Positions 25,095-36,102 of a DNA stretch of 64,000 nucleotides are shown piece by piece. The notes beneath the pieces were generated by a model. It worked only from the letters and a program-made list of their open reading frames with translations. It was not told the DNA's origin and made no database searches. The position numbers and the translations under genes were made by a program. The DNA lies in the NCBI RefSeq assembly GCF_023101765.2, contig NC_064221.1:10473465-10537464 (forward strand). The letters run 5' to 3'. The DNA is from Spodoptera frugiperda (Eukaryota; Arthropoda; Insecta; Lepidoptera; Noctuidae). Position 1 is the stretch's first letter. The number at the start of each line of letters is the position of its first letter.

Positions 25095-25172
25095 ACCAGT
25101 GATGTGCTATGTAGTTATGTTACGAAGATGTAATAGCTAAGCTGTGAAACTATGTGACCGTTTCCATCAATG
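25095..25172 (+). repeat. MITE-like fragment related to 57746-58040
   Basis: GTGCTATGTAGTTATGTTAC, then GAAGATGTAATAGCTAAGCT and GTGAAACTATGTGA, matches the reverse complement of the right half of the element at 57746-58040. Confidence 0.5.
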
Positions 25173-25218
25173 CTACCACGAGCAAATAAAGGAATAATCC
25201 TTTATTTGCTCGTGGTAG
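25173..25218. repeat. Perfect 21-bp inverted repeat, 4-bp spacer
   Basis: The arm 25173-25193 (CTACCACGAGCAAATAAAGG plus A) is exactly complementary to 25198-25218. The spacer is ATAA. It would form a strong hairpin or cruciform. It directly abuts a MITE-like fragment. Confidence 0.85.
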
Positions 25219-25319
25219 TGTTAGTTAGTAGTTATTATTATATTAGTAGTTAGTTATTATTATTAAAAAAAACTTATTAAAAAAGGATTGCCTTAAATTT
25301 ACTTTACTACCTCCATTTT

Positions 25320-25428
25320 TTAAGTCAGGTAAAATCCCTAAAACCTTTTCCTGAATCTGAAAAAGACTATGCTGAAAACCGCATCAAAATCGGCTCAACC
25401 AAACGCGAGATAATCTTACTGATCCAAA
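25320..25428 (+). repeat. RTE-like tail fragment
   Basis: It shares AAACCTTTTCCTGAATCTGA and CCGCATCAAAATCGGCTCAA with moth LINE 3' ends and with the fragment at 16258-16312. Confidence 0.4.
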
Positions 25429-26058
25429 CTGAGAACTTCTTTTTTTAAAATCGCTTAAAAAGGCAATTATCAACCCTTAGCTTAAGCAACAGGTTATTTA
25501 GATATTTGATCAAAACCGTATAAAGAAAAACAATGAAACGAATCTTAGGAACTCTAGAAGACGTCTTAAAATCATCAATGCGGCATCAACACTTTCAAAA
25601 AGTTGCATTAATAAATTATTCATTAAACGAACTACATCTTAATCCGAATCCCACAAACCGTGACATCGAAAACACTCTGTATCGTGCTAAAAACGAAAAA
25701 AACAACACCACGTAATCACGTAACAGACGGTAATTAAAAAAGTATATCAGCCAGCACTATTGCGCAACGTCAGTCACCCACTGACATACAAGTCTGTATC
25801 ACTTCGCCACTATCATTGATCTTAAAGCTCAAAACTTATATAATACGTGGAACTGATTTATTTATATAATTTCGTTTTTTTTTCGGTCGTTCTCATAAGA
25901 AAATTTATTCTAGTTCAATGGCTTATAGTTCATTTTAATTTGAAATTGAGAGTGATGTAACGTTGCTTAGAAGATAGAATTCATCATCGATATGACGTAT
26001 GTATTTGTAGATTCATTTTATACTGTGTCCGGTATTTCATAAAATAGGCTCGGTGACC

Positions 26059-26210
26059 CGGAGCTGCGAACTACCTAGCGGGTTTACCGGGGCTCCAGCT
26101 CGAAGAGCAGGTGTAGGAACGGCGTGGTTTTTAGTCAGTAAGAGTCTGACACTCCCTCTCTCCTCGCCCAAGGCGGTAGAAGTCATTGGATGATTTTCCC
26201 CCCTCAAAAA
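26059..26210 (+). repeat. R1-type LINE 3' end (family A)
   Basis: A full short-form copy from CGGAGCTGCGAACTACCTAG to TTTTCCCCCCTCAAAAA. Confidence 0.85.
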
Positions 26211-26221
26211 CATTAGGGGTG

Positions 26222-26327
26222 ACCCAGACTCCCGCTCGAAGAGTAGGAGTATATACAGGCGGCGTGGTTTTTAGTCAGTAGGAGTTGACACTTCCTCTCA
26301 CCTCATCTTAGACGGAAGAAATCAATG
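26222..26327 (+). repeat. Second, partial family A copy in tandem
   Basis: It follows the previous copy by about 10 bp in the same orientation, and contains CGTGGTTTTTAGTCAGTAGG and degenerate flanks. It could be a local duplication or an independent insertion into the A-rich tail. Confidence 0.7.
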
Positions 26328-26339
26328 TCTTTATTACCC

Positions 26340-26480
26340 TATTCTCTACATAAGAAGATTTACTATCATCCCCACGTTTGGCAGATGTTGGAAGACCTCT
26401 TCTCATACGAAAAAGGAATGACTATTAATCCCCACGCATGCTCAACGCGGATTGGCGATTTGGAACTCTTAATTTGAAGT
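26340..26480 (-). repeat. LINE 3'-end-like fragment (CTACATAAGAAG family)
   Basis: It contains CTCTACATAAGAAGATTTAC and later CTCAACGCGGATTGGCGATT. The opposite-strand relative at 35991-36092 contains CCAACCCGCATTGAGCAAGC. Confidence 0.45.
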
Positions 26481-27404
26481 TATAAGTCGAAGTTTCCTCA
26501 AGACGTTTTCCTTTATCAACTGTATTCTGTTACTTAGAAAATGATGTATTAATACTTGCTAGCTCTAGAACCCTTACTTGAGAAGCAGGCACCTTTACCA
26601 CCACATCTAAATGCATAATGTTTTTTATTATACTGTATATTTGGTTCAACGGAACCCATTTAAAAACGGGTCAGATAATAACTCACAACGAGAATAGAAT
26701 CAGGAACTAAAGCGATATGTTATGTAAAGCAATAATTAATATTGAATTAGTTTAGGCATACATTAGACGTGGTTATCAGATCCTCTCACTTTTACAACGA
26801 AAACCGTCTCCTGCTTACAAATTCCAATTTTATGCATAATCCTCGCATTATGCATGAAATCACTATAATTAAAATTACCTTTTAACAAATTCTGCAAATA
26901 AATGAGTGCACAGCATCACGATTTAGCTTGAAATTACCGCAAATAGGAGGGGAAACAAAGACTTTGGCGCAACCTACATACATCCCCCCTTTCGATCTTA
27001 AGACTGTACGAGGAGCGCAGAAGTTGTAGAAGCGAAACTCGGTAGAATATCGCACTATCTCACTGAGGACGAAACATATTCTGTGATGTTCTGAAGCCCT
27101 AGTATAATAACTGTAAATACAAAGCAACAGATACTAGGTGGAAGAGATTCGCTAACATACCTCTTCGCTCTAATGTTGCCCTAGTACTTTACGTGACGCA
27201 ACAATATGGACATTGTTGCATGTATTGGTATTAATCGTAGTCTCGGTGCCAAAATAACTAGCAATAAAATTTATTTTAGTGTATTTCTTTATCACGACTA
27301 TTGTTTGTATTCCACTTTATTAAATTCTATTCACATTTGAAGTTTGAATTGTGCTAATGAACCAGTTTTGTGGTAACAACGTAAAAACATAGTTAATTCT
27401 TCAC
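26481..27404. other. Unassigned non-coding stretch
   Basis: No gene is established. A copy of the RGTACYAGG motif at 27171-27188 (minus strand) is followed 13 bp later by an ATG at 27158 opening MLANLFHLVSVALYLQLLY then stop. The peptide is hydrophobic, like a signal sequence, but is probably chance. Confidence 0.35.
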
Positions 27405-27659
27405 TCTCTCGGGGTCTCGGGTTCGATTGGGGTCGGGCAAACTATTAGTGGGCTTTTATCGGTTTTTTTCGAAAATTTCGCAATAGTAACTAGTTAGCAT
27501 GGAGTCTGGAATTGTGCCCAGTATATGGCAATAGGCTCAGCCCCTATACACATGGGACTTATAACATAAACGCTGAAAAGTGGGTGTACATTGCGGCTTT
27601 ACGTGCCGTAATGTGCACCTCTGTCTACTCCTTCGGGGATAAAAGGCATGACGTTGTTG
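27405..27659 (+). mobile_element. tRNA-derived SINE, family B, head truncated
   Basis: It begins in the B-box region (CGGGGTCTCGGGTTCGATTG). It runs through ATATGGCAATAGGCTCAGCC, AGTGGGTGTACATTGCGGCT and the conserved 3' end to GGGGATAAAAGGCATGACGT. Confidence 0.8.
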
Positions 27660-28012
27660 TGTTCAATTCTTCACTCCACAGAATTTATTTCTTCATCTTT
27701 CATTCTTTCGAATGAATTGAAATTAGCGTTGAATTTCCCAACAACAATTTCCACGACGTAATTTTTTATGGCTTATCAATAATTTCTCAAACAACTTTAC
27801 TAGAGATAATAATTAGTTGCATAATACGAGATACTGCACGGACATAGCCCTATCAATACTAATGCGCAATAGCAAACGTGTCATTTCAAGAATAAAAGAT
27901 AGGAAGGACCTGCTTTTCAAATCGTTCACTTTTTTTATTGCATCATAGATTTTTTATCTATTCTAAGTCAGTGTCTACTTAGTAGAGGTACTTAAAAAAT
28001 ACAAAACTTTTA
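27660..28012. other. AT-rich non-coding stretch
   Basis: Nothing is recognised between the SINE and the GTCAA array. Confidence 0.4.
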
Positions 28013-28195
28013 AAGTCAAATTCAATGTCAAAGTCAAAGTCAAAAGGCAAAGTCAAAGTCAAAGTCAGTCAAAGTCAAAGTCAGTCAAAGTCAAGTCAAA
28101 GTCAAGTCATATCAAGTCAAGTCAAGTCAAGTCAAAGTCAAGTCAAGTCAAGTCAAAGTCAAGTCAAGTCAAAGTAAAAAACAAAGTCAAAGTAA
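28013..28195. repeat. GTCAAA/GTCAA simple-repeat array
   Basis: About 180 bp of intermingled GTCAAA and GTCAA units, with occasional variants (GGCAAA, ATATCAAG). The units are the reverse complement of the TTTGAC tail of family C, so the array may be an expanded retroelement tail (inference). There are no spacers, so it is not CRISPR-like. Confidence 0.9.
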
Positions 28196-28777
28196 AATTA
28201 ATATGAGGGATTTTATCCCAATCCCAAAATGTTTGGTGTTTGGTTTCCCGAAATTCAAGTGAAAGAGACTTTTCTAAAACCCAAAAATGATATAACTAAA
28301 CTCATATTTGTTTGTAGCGACGAAAAAGATTTCTTTTTTTTTATATTTCATCCGATTCATTGTTTTTCAGTAACACGAGAAGCTAAAAAGTTAGATAAAC
28401 TCCAAATACTCTATTGTGTTCTAAAAATAAATGCACAGCGTCTAATCAGCTCGATCAAAGAGTGGTCGTATCTGCGCTGTTTCGGGTCTGGCGCAAGAGC
28501 CTCATCTCGCCTAAGCTGCCTTATGCAACCTTTCACTATTGCACAACCGACTGACCGACATTCAACGATTTGCGAGAGGTTATGTAACACAATTGTCTTT
28601 TTATGCCACCCCCTTTAATGGAAGGAAGTCATTTAGCTTTGTGAAACTATGTCGAATGGGCCGGTGACAGATTTTAAGAGATATTTTCAGATTAACTACG
28701 GAAATTATGAAGTTTAATGCACACTGTAGCAGTACTTATAAGTTTTTAAACTGATATGAAATAATTCAATAGAATTT
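28196..28777. other. Unassigned stretch, weak open frame
   Basis: A 129-codon open frame (28229-28618) crosses this interval. It mixes low-complexity FFFFIF and a GC-richer end, shows no domain I recognise, and has no convincing splice context. I do not call it a gene. Confidence 0.35.
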
Positions 28778-28830
28778 GAATCGGGATATTTGCCATGTTT
28801 ATTAATTTATCTGATCAACCGTGATCATAA
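28778..28830 (-). repeat. LINE 3' UTR fragment (family J)
   Basis: ATCGGGATATTTGCCATGTT, TATTAATTTATC and CCGTGATCATAATG match the ends of the copy at 21481-21575, with the middle deleted. Confidence 0.5.
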
Positions 28831-28880
28831 TGATGTTTTTTTTTTTAATGACAGGACAATGAAATTTTTGATAGGTACCT

Positions 28881-29036
28881 TTATTTTTTGAGGGATAATA
28901 TCATTAAATGGCTTCTTCCGCTTTGGGCGAGGTAAGCGGGAGTCTCAGACTATTACTGGTTAAAAATCACCCCGTTCCTACTCCTGCATTTTGCGCTGAA
29001 GCCCCGGTAACCCGCTAGGCAGTCCGCAGCTCCGGG
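28881..29036 (-). repeat. R1-type LINE 3' end (family A)
   Basis: It runs from a T run followed by GAGGGATAATATCATTAAAT to GGCAGTCCGCAGCTCCGG. The copy is moderately diverged. Confidence 0.8.
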
Positions 29037-30118
29037 TAGTAATAGGTACCTATACTTTTATATCAGCTCGAATCATTTTTCAAAGTCACTTGTTACTGTT
29101 TGAGAAAATTAGGCACAGCGTATTACATTTTAGATTATACTCGTATTTCAATTTTCAATGAAAATTGCAACATCAATAAATGTAATTCCGATGTCAATAA
29201 ATATTGTGGTTAGTCCTAGAGACCGAAGTTTGATTGCATAAGTATCTACTAGTGTAGATGTCTTATACTGGTCTGTCTTCCATATCCGACATAGAATTTT
29301 CTTATTCTTTAAATGTTATCGCAATTTTAGCATTACCTGATCTCCAACATAAGATTTGTTTTCAATTTAAAATTCTATTCTATCTTTTTATATATAAAGG
29401 TGAGAAAACAAAAATGTTTAAGGTGTTATTTTCAAATTCTAACATCAGGCATCCTAAGTTTTCTGTCACTTTTTTTGTTTCTATCAGTGGTCCTATAAAT
29501 GGCTTGAAGTAGCTATGCTTCTTGTGGTGTCAGATTTTTTATTGGCTTCTTCTTATATATGGATATGGAAGGCAGACCAGTATAAGACATCTATGAAATA
29601 AAAAAATATGCTTTACGATCCGATCAACCCAATAAATAGAAACAAAACAAAGATCAAAATAATAACTAACGAACATAACACATACGGTATCAGACGAATG
29701 ATGTCAAGGTAAAAGTATGAACAATCAAATGAAAGCAAGAGTGTAAGATCCTGAATCCGCCATCAGACATCCGCGAAACGGTACGAGCGGAGTGGGACGT
29801 GTGTCACACCAACGCGCAACATGACTTAGGTATTGGTGTTATGATGTTAATAAATGTGATCCTTATAACTGTCTCGTCGGTCGACTGGTTATGTGTGTTA
29901 CAATAGAGTTATTCGTTTTAATATCGATTCCAGAATCTTTCGTAATAGTTGTTAGATTTTTATTTTTGAAATTTCAAATCATGACAGTGACATTGTAATT
30001 CCTCTGTGTTTCCTTACCTCCTCTGCTAATCCCCTAACTTCTATTTAATTCGTAACCTTCATGATGATTTCTACTCTAATCAATCAGATGAACTTGAAAA
30101 ATAACCTCCTCCTAAATA
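29037..30118. other. AT-rich non-coding stretch
   Basis: No gene is recognised. GTCTTATACTGGTCTGTCTTCC-like sequence near 29262 recurs inverted near 29571 (GGCAGACCAGTATAAGAC), giving a short inverted-repeat pair about 300 bp apart that could bound a small element. Confidence 0.4.
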
Positions 30119-30172
30119 TAATTCATCATTATCATCAACCGAGAGACGTCCACTGCTGAACAAAGACCCCCT
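30119..30172 (-). repeat. RTE-like LINE 3' terminus fragment
   Basis: TCATCATTATCATCAACCGA then GACGTCCACTGCTGAACAAA is the reverse complement of the common GTTCAGCAGTGGACGTC...GATGATGATGA LINE end. Confidence 0.55.
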
Positions 30173-30423
30173 AAATATAATTAATATCTGATTATTCAAA
30201 TAATCATACCAGATTCAGGTAAAGCCAAAACAAACCTGGACATTACTAAAAATTTTTATACATGGACAATTTAAATTTTAGAAGACTTGTAAATTTCTGT
30301 TATCACACATTCGGTGTGAGTGGCGCCTAAAGAAACACACCTAACGGGTTTTTCTCTGACTCACCCTAAACCGAATACTGTAAGTAGGACATCTTCGATT
30401 TCCGTTTTAAAATTAACTTTTAA

Positions 30424-30642
30424 TTTTTTTATGGTATAAGCCGGTAAATGAGCAAACGGAGGTGATCCGTCTGTCGTCTCCGTCTCCGGTGGTAAGCAAT
30501 CGCCGGCACCCATGGACACCTGGAATACCAGAGGCGTTACAAGTGCGTTGTCGGCCTTTTGGGGATTAGGAATTTAAGGGTTGTTTGGGGAATCGGGGAA
30601 TGGGAAGATTGTGGGGGGGTAATTAGGCTTTCGGTAACTTCA
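30424..30642 (+). repeat. Unclassified dispersed repeat D
   Basis: It contains TTATGGTATAAGCCGGTAAA-type head sequence (with an A), GCACCCATGGACACCTGGAA, GCGTTACAAGTGCGTTGTCG and TTAAGGGTTGTTTGGGGAAT. The head has a local duplication around CCGTCT. Confidence 0.75.
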
Positions 30643-31783
30643 TATTTTTTGGTCATCATTTTCTTGGAACCACTATTATTTATCATTCTTGTTGGGTGAG
30701 GGACCACTGTTACTTTTTTCGTGCGGCTCCAAATCAAGATTACCATCAGAGTCATGGGCCTTATAAAAATAACCTTATAATACTTTTGGATTATTAAAAT
30801 CAGTTGCTCCTCCCAGTGGTCTTCTTTGACATAAGTCTAATTCGAAGTTTTATTAAACGTGCTATTTATCGTATAGAGGAATTGTCTTATATATTTTTTC
30901 TTCTGCGGACCACTAGTTGGGAAGCACTGGTTTAATAAGACTTCTTACTTGTACAATACCTAGACAAAGCAGCATCAGAACTTTAAAGAATCTTAATTTT
31001 AGATTTAATTAAAATACTTTTAAATAGTACTAGTTAAATATACTAAAGAAGGAAAAATGTGTAAATGGCTAATAAATAATGCAACACCCAACCAGTTTTT
31101 CATGAATTATACAACCTTTTTAGAGTCAGGAAGTCCCCCAAAGTAAATGGTGCAAGACCTTAATTAAGAAAAAAACAGCTAAAAGAAAAATAACACAAAA
31201 GTTCGTGTCAATTCTATTTCATAACACAAAACGTGGATCCGTCAAAGGCTCTGAATATCGGAACTCGCTCATCTTCCTTACAAAACATCTTAAAACCACC
31301 TACATATCACTGAAAAATCAACCTAAAAGTCAAAACACCAGAATCACAATTCCTATAAAACATAAATCATCACTTTCGACTTTTGTCATTTGAATTCCCT
31401 GTTGCAACTAAGTTCTAAATAGGAAATAAGATACAAATGAAAACCTTCTTTATTTCTAGTAGTGAAAAGTTGATTTTCTACTACAATGAAGATGATTCAA
31501 ACAACTTTGTCAAAGTAAAACGTTTGCCCTACAAATGAAAGTGAAAGTTTGTCCGCGCAAGCGCATGGTGGTGGGGATGGAGCGCACGCGTCGCATGTAA
31601 ATGCGGATTTAGGCGTTTGATGAAGCACCGCACGTAGTGAAGCCAGTCCTCATATTTATGTACTATTTTTGGACATTCAGATGAAAGTATCAAGATTACT
31701 TTGGAGTCTTGCTCGTGACGTAGCATGTTCATAGAATATAAGTTATTATTTTAACCTCCGAGAACAATAGGGGCTTGAGTATA
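30643..31783. other. Unassigned non-coding stretch
   Basis: Nothing is recognised. The minus-strand 67-codon frame at 31529-31732 lies in a slightly GC-richer patch and has no domain I can name. Confidence 0.4.
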
Positions 31784-31936
31784 CCCTTTTTTAAGTGGGG
31801 AAAATCATCCAATGACTTCTTCCGCCTTGGACAAGGCGAGAGGGTGTCAGACTCTTACTGATTAAAAACCACCCCGTTCCTATTCCTGCTTTTCGAGCCG
31901 GAGCCCCGGTAAACCCGCTAGGTAGTCCGCAGCTCC
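31784..31936 (-). repeat. R1-type LINE 3' end (family A)
   Basis: It reads from the T run through AAAATCATCCAATGACTTCT to AGGTAGTCCGCAGCTCC. Confidence 0.85.
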
Positions 31937-33892
31937 TGTTGAGTAAGTATACCCTAAAACTACAAACAGCTATCAGAGAGCATTCTTTTAATTGATAATC
32001 TCTAACTGAGAACCAATCAACCAGTATCAAGTAATCCTAATATGGGGATTAACTATTAAGTATACATAGCAAACCCCTCTAAACACACAAGCCTTTGTTC
32101 GGCAACTGATGTATTCTGGCTATTGCAACGTTGAGCCATAATACATTTTATATTAATATGAAAACTTAAGTAGAGTATTCTATCCGATTTTAACTGCAAA
32201 AATAGGTAAACCTGTTCATCATATAAATTGGCCAAAAAATTACCAGACGTCACGTTTTCTCACCTCCTTTGCCTACAATGTAAAAGGCACTTCCATTCAA
32301 TGTATATTGAATGAAATACTATTGTGTCATTCAAAAGTTTTACTGATGCAATATTCTATAGTAATAGAATCATATTTTTACTCAATCGGTTGAAATACTC
32401 GAATAAATACTTACAGTAAGAACTGTCGAACCGAGAATCGATTAAAATTTACCGATTAATTTCGTTCACAGAATAGACCAATTCTTAAAAATGGTAAATA
32501 TTTTAATACTTTACAAACTGCAAGAAGATAGTTCCTCAAAAATCATCGACTAATGGTGATGATCACACCAAATCGATCATCACTAACTTACTCAATAGTA
32601 TCGATAAACCCAATCACTGGTACCAGGGCGACAGAATCAACAAAGAGTTCGTTTTAATCGGCTTGTACGAACGAAGGTGGGTTTTACTTAAGTTAATGGC
32701 GTCGAGAGACGATAGGCCTTTGGGGAAATAGATAAATGGATTCCGTGTCTTAAACCAGTATTTAAAGTAGAATTTAATTAAGAAAATATGTTGTTTAAAA
32801 GGTCTAGTTTATAAATAACAACATTTTAATGTGTTTATAGTAAAATTGTACGCTTCACTTTTATGCAAGCATTATAAATAACTTGTCACTTAACGTACAA
32901 AAAATCATTCATTCATTTTATTACAAAATCTTTATTTTTTGATTTGAATATTCCATAGAAAAATACACTCTTCTAAAGTGTCATAATGACTACTTACATT
33001 GGTTGAGGCGTTCCACGTCTTGTGGTGAAATGCTAACACTATAATTAAGCGTGTTTTTGCCTATATTTCCAATACAGATTTGTGTAATAGCCTGATAGCT
33101 ACTTAATTAACAGTTTTCACAATCTGAAAGATTTATTATTGAAATGTATGTTACGAACAAGAATGATCGAATAATCCTAATTTATGAGAGTCTCAACGAA
33201 TTTCAAAATAATCGTCCGTCCATTCATTTGGCCTATTATTTTGGAAATCATTATAAGATTAAAAAAAAAACCATTCGTTTAATCTTAAAGTTCATGAATG
33301 ATAATATAAAATGCCGGTCAGTGGTTATTCAAGAGTTATAAGAGCGATTATTGCACATATTTGTATCTACGAGTACCAGGCAAACATAATCGAATAGAAG
33401 TTACTAGTATAAAATTCTATAACAATTATCTTCTGGGAACTATCCCACGAGATCAACGTAGAGGCGATAGTATGAGGCAATACAGTGAAGTTTATTTGAA
33501 AATTGTATCTTATTTCCTTGGTTTAAGGATTGAATTGCGGATAACGGTGAACGTTGTCTCATTTTTATGGAATTGGTTCAGTTGCGAAGGATAGGTCAGA
33601 TCGTATGAAAGTAAAAATTGCCAAAAAAATGTGTCGATCGTGACGTGAAGTGGTGCTATTTATCTTTATCTTTCAAATGGTTGAAAAATTTAGTTTTTTT
33701 TTTTATTACGTGCCCATTTGAGAGATGAAAAGGAAAGTCGCCTGAAACTGTAAGCGTGTTTTGTAAAATAGTTCTATTATGACGAATTATTAAAGCAACA
33801 CGGAACATTTTTGTGCTATGTATAATTTTAGTTTTTAGAGATAGTATTAGAATATTTGTTTCATAAAGTTATTCTATTGTTCTTCTACAGAT
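31937..33892. other. AT-rich non-coding stretch
   Basis: No gene is recognised. RGTACYAGG motif copies lie at 32619-32638 and 33372-33390. Two short open frames (33144-33341 and 33361-33594) show no domain. Confidence 0.4.
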
Positions 33893-34012
33893 CGTAGGGA
33901 GCCGCAGACTGCAGGTCGCTTCCAACCGGCCTATCTGGAAGTCATTGGGGAACCTATGTTCAGCGTCCACTGCTGGTCTTGTGGCTGATATGATGATGAC
34001 TATAATGATAAT
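33893..34012 (+). repeat. RTE-like LINE 3' end
   Basis: It ends GGGGAACCTATGTTCAGCGT, CCACTGCTGGTC...GGCTGATATGATGATGA, the usual RTE-type terminus with a GATGAT tail. The upstream part (GCAGGTCGCTTCCAACCGGC) would be the very end of ORF2 but is too short and decayed to translate. Confidence 0.6.
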
Positions 34013-34084
34013 TCCATTGTTGAAGAGTGATTTAGGTTTCATTTTAGGCTCGATACGACGCCTTAGGTCAAAACCTAGATCACA

Positions 34085-34260
34085 CTAATATTATAAATGT
34101 TAAAGTTAAATATTTGGCTGTTTGGATGTTTGTCCGTCAATCACGCTGATACTACTGAATGGATTTTAATGAAATTTGGTATATAGACAGGTATTCGTTG
34201 ACTTGGGTGATATGATACTTTTTTTCTATGGCAGAACCTAGTACTACGTATACGTAAGTA
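34085..34260 (+). repeat. Dispersed repeat I (CACTAATATTATAAATG head)
   Basis: ACACTAATATTATAAATGTT, TTTGGATGTTTGTCCGTCAA and GGATTTTAATGAAATTTGGT follow in the order of a common moth repeat. The opposite-strand copy is at 59586-59785. A LINE tail is likely. Confidence 0.6.
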
Positions 34261-34275
34261 TCTACTAGCACCTAG

Positions 34276-34365
34276 CTTCACTGACAGACAGACTAACAGA
34301 CAATTCGATTTGACGTTCAAAAGTGCCTGAATAATTAATTGAAATAAATGCTTTGACTTTGACTT
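34276..34365 (+). repeat. Family C retroelement tail
   Basis: TCACTGACAGACAGACTAAC, TTTGACGTTCAAAAGTGCCT and a TTTGACTTTGACTTT tail. Confidence 0.6.
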
Positions 34366-34635
34366 TATCAGACACTTATTTTATACAATTTCTGATACCT
34401 CTCATCTATATTTTTTTATAAAAGTACTAGGAGCTCAGAGCTACAAGATGGTATACACGTTAACATTGATATAACCAACAATTAGGTTACGCGGTAAAGA
34501 CAAGACAATGAACTAATTACAAGTAATACGCCACCTGTCGAGGAAGGACAAAGATCCCCATTATACAATTAGGAGTCCTTTAGATACGCTACTAGCATCT
34601 TTACTATGAAAGATTAAACTACTAAGATGCTATAG

Positions 34636-34768
34636 GTTTTTTATATGGTGTAAGCCGATAAACGAACAGACGGATCACCTGATGGTAAGCAATCGCTGTC
34701 GCCCATGGACACCCGAAACACCAGGGGCGTTACAAGTGCATTGTCAGCCTTTTGGGGGTACGAATTTA
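34636..34768 (+). repeat. Unclassified dispersed repeat D, 5' part
   Basis: CGGATCACCTGATGGTAAGC, CGCCCATGGACACCCGAAAC and GCGTTACAAGTGCATTGTCA. It is cut off after TTTTGGGGGT and runs directly into a SINE F fragment. Confidence 0.75.
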
Positions 34769-34782
34769 ATCGCACGCACGGT

Positions 34783-34882
34783 GAACCTCTTGTATGATTC
34801 ATTTCGGGTCTGGATGTCATGAGAAATTGTGTTTGTAAACGCAACCCACGACACGTAAAAATTCTAGTGTGGGCCAACATAA
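34783..34882 (+). repeat. SINE F, 3' part
   Basis: TTTCGGGTCTGGATGTCATG, GTTTGTAAACGCAACCCACG and TTCTAGTGTGGGCCAACAT. It matches the 3' half of the copy at 38985-39178. Confidence 0.65.
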
Positions 34883-34910
34883 GAAAAAGCCATTATTCCA
34901 TTTATCTATT

Positions 34911-35075
34911 ACTAGCTGATCCAGCAAACTTCGTATCGCCTCAATATTATTATTTCTCAACTTTTAAATCTTCCCTGGACTTCCAAAAGCAATTCAAGAC
35001 CAAAATGAGCCAAATCAGTCCAGCCGTTTCGGAGTTTTGGCGAGACCAACGATTAGAAATTAATTTTTTTATATA
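34911..35075 (+). repeat. Dispersed repeat E
   Basis: It starts TACTAGCTGATCCAGCAAAC and contains AAATCTTCCCTGGACTTCCA and TCGGAGTTTTGGCGAGACCA. Confidence 0.7.
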
Positions 35076-35477
35076 AGATAATTTAATCGATCAGGATTCT
35101 TTTTCCGGTATTACAAGTATAAGCAGAACCCAAGTAAATAGTAGCATATTTCTACCCATGACAATAAACCAATGACGTATATAATTACAGTTATCTATCA
35201 ACCCATCAGGATCCTTGCATCACAGTGCGCTTCGTGATGAAACCCTGATCATCATCGTTTCATCACATTTCCGTATAATCTAGTACTCACTTAGGTCCTA
35301 CTTGAATGCCTATAATTATAATAATTGAAAAGGTAAAGTCTGATTGCTAACTCAATGCAGATTAACAATAATATAATTGATTCTATTAGAAGTTATGGTT
35401 AATGATGGCGGTTTTTGTATATTTAGATATTTTATTTATCAGTACCCTTAGTGAAACCTGGGTTTATAAATTTTTAA

Positions 35478-35717
35478 ATGCTATTTGAAGTTAAAGATAA
35501 CTTAAATAAGAGAAAAGCAACACGCGTGCTTCTCCAAATGCCCGTACCTAGGTTAGAGTTATTTAGACGGAATTGTGTTTACATGGCTCCTCTTATTTAT
35601 AACACCTTACCTAAATCTATAACGGAACTTCCTTATAAGAAATTTTGTATTACATTAAAGAAATGGTTAATAAAAGAAAATTACTACTCAGTGCAAGAAT
35701 TTTTAGTAAAAAATTAA
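35478..35717 (+). pseudogene. Non-LTR retrotransposon reverse transcriptase, C-terminal remnant
   Basis: An open stretch of 79 codons ends at a stop at 35715-35717. Its middle reads VPRLELFRRNCVYMAPLIYN followed by TLPKSI, and its end has a KKFCITLKKWLI segment. This is the pattern at the C-terminus of CR1/Jockey-group reverse transcriptases (R...R-S-x-xY-xAPxLYNxLP, then FKxxLKxWL). About 230 bp of AT-rich 3' UTR follow, ending in a TTTGAAATTTGAAATTTAA repeat near 35950-35972, the kind of tail these LINEs carry. Only the last tens of codons are present, so this is a 5'-truncated, inactive copy. Clade assignment is from memory. Confidence 0.65.
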
Positions 35718-35975
35718 TGTAAATCTTTTGGCTATATAATAAGAAATAAATAATAGTTAAGTTAAATTAAGTTAAGTGTAGCTTATGTACCAAAGCTTAC
35801 TTAAATAATTGTTGTCAAAATGTATATAATATGTCTTATGCATGAGTATTCTTGTACCTTTCTGACCAATTGCATGCCAATAATGGTAAATGTGCTGATC
35901 TTATTATATTGTATGTAACACCTATATTATGTACCACATTTGAGCAAATAAATAAATTTGAAATTTGAAATTTAA
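35718..35975 (+). repeat. LINE 3' UTR and simple-repeat tail
   Basis: It continues directly from the reverse-transcriptase remnant. It contains TTAAGTTAAATTAAGTTAAG-like sequence and ends in tandem TTTGAAA units. Confidence 0.6.
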
Positions 35976-35990
35976 TTATAAGTTTGAAAT

Positions 35991-36092
35991 AGCCAACCCG
36001 CATTGAGCAAGCGTGGTGATTAATGCTTCCTCACCTTCTCCGCGTGAGAAGAGGTCTATGGTCAGCAGTGGCCACTTATAGGCTGATAATGT
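35991..36092 (+). repeat. RTE-like LINE 3' end fragment
   Basis: CCAACCCGCATTGAGCAAGC, GTGGTGATTAATGCTTCCTC, then GTCTATGGTCAGCAGTGGCC and a TATAGGCTGATAATG end. It is a common moth LINE terminus. Confidence 0.6.
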
Positions 36093-36102
36093 ATACTTTA
36101 GT

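Noticed and set aside
28013..28195. Regular array considered as CRISPR
   Set aside because: Units are 5-6 bp without spacers, in eukaryotic DNA. It is a simple repeat.
28229..28618. 129-codon open frame
   Set aside because: Low-complexity phenylalanine run, no recognisable domain, no repeat support. Compatible with chance.
31529..31732. 67-codon minus-strand frame with a histidine-rich end
   Set aside because: No recognisable domain and no zinc-finger spacing. Treated as chance.
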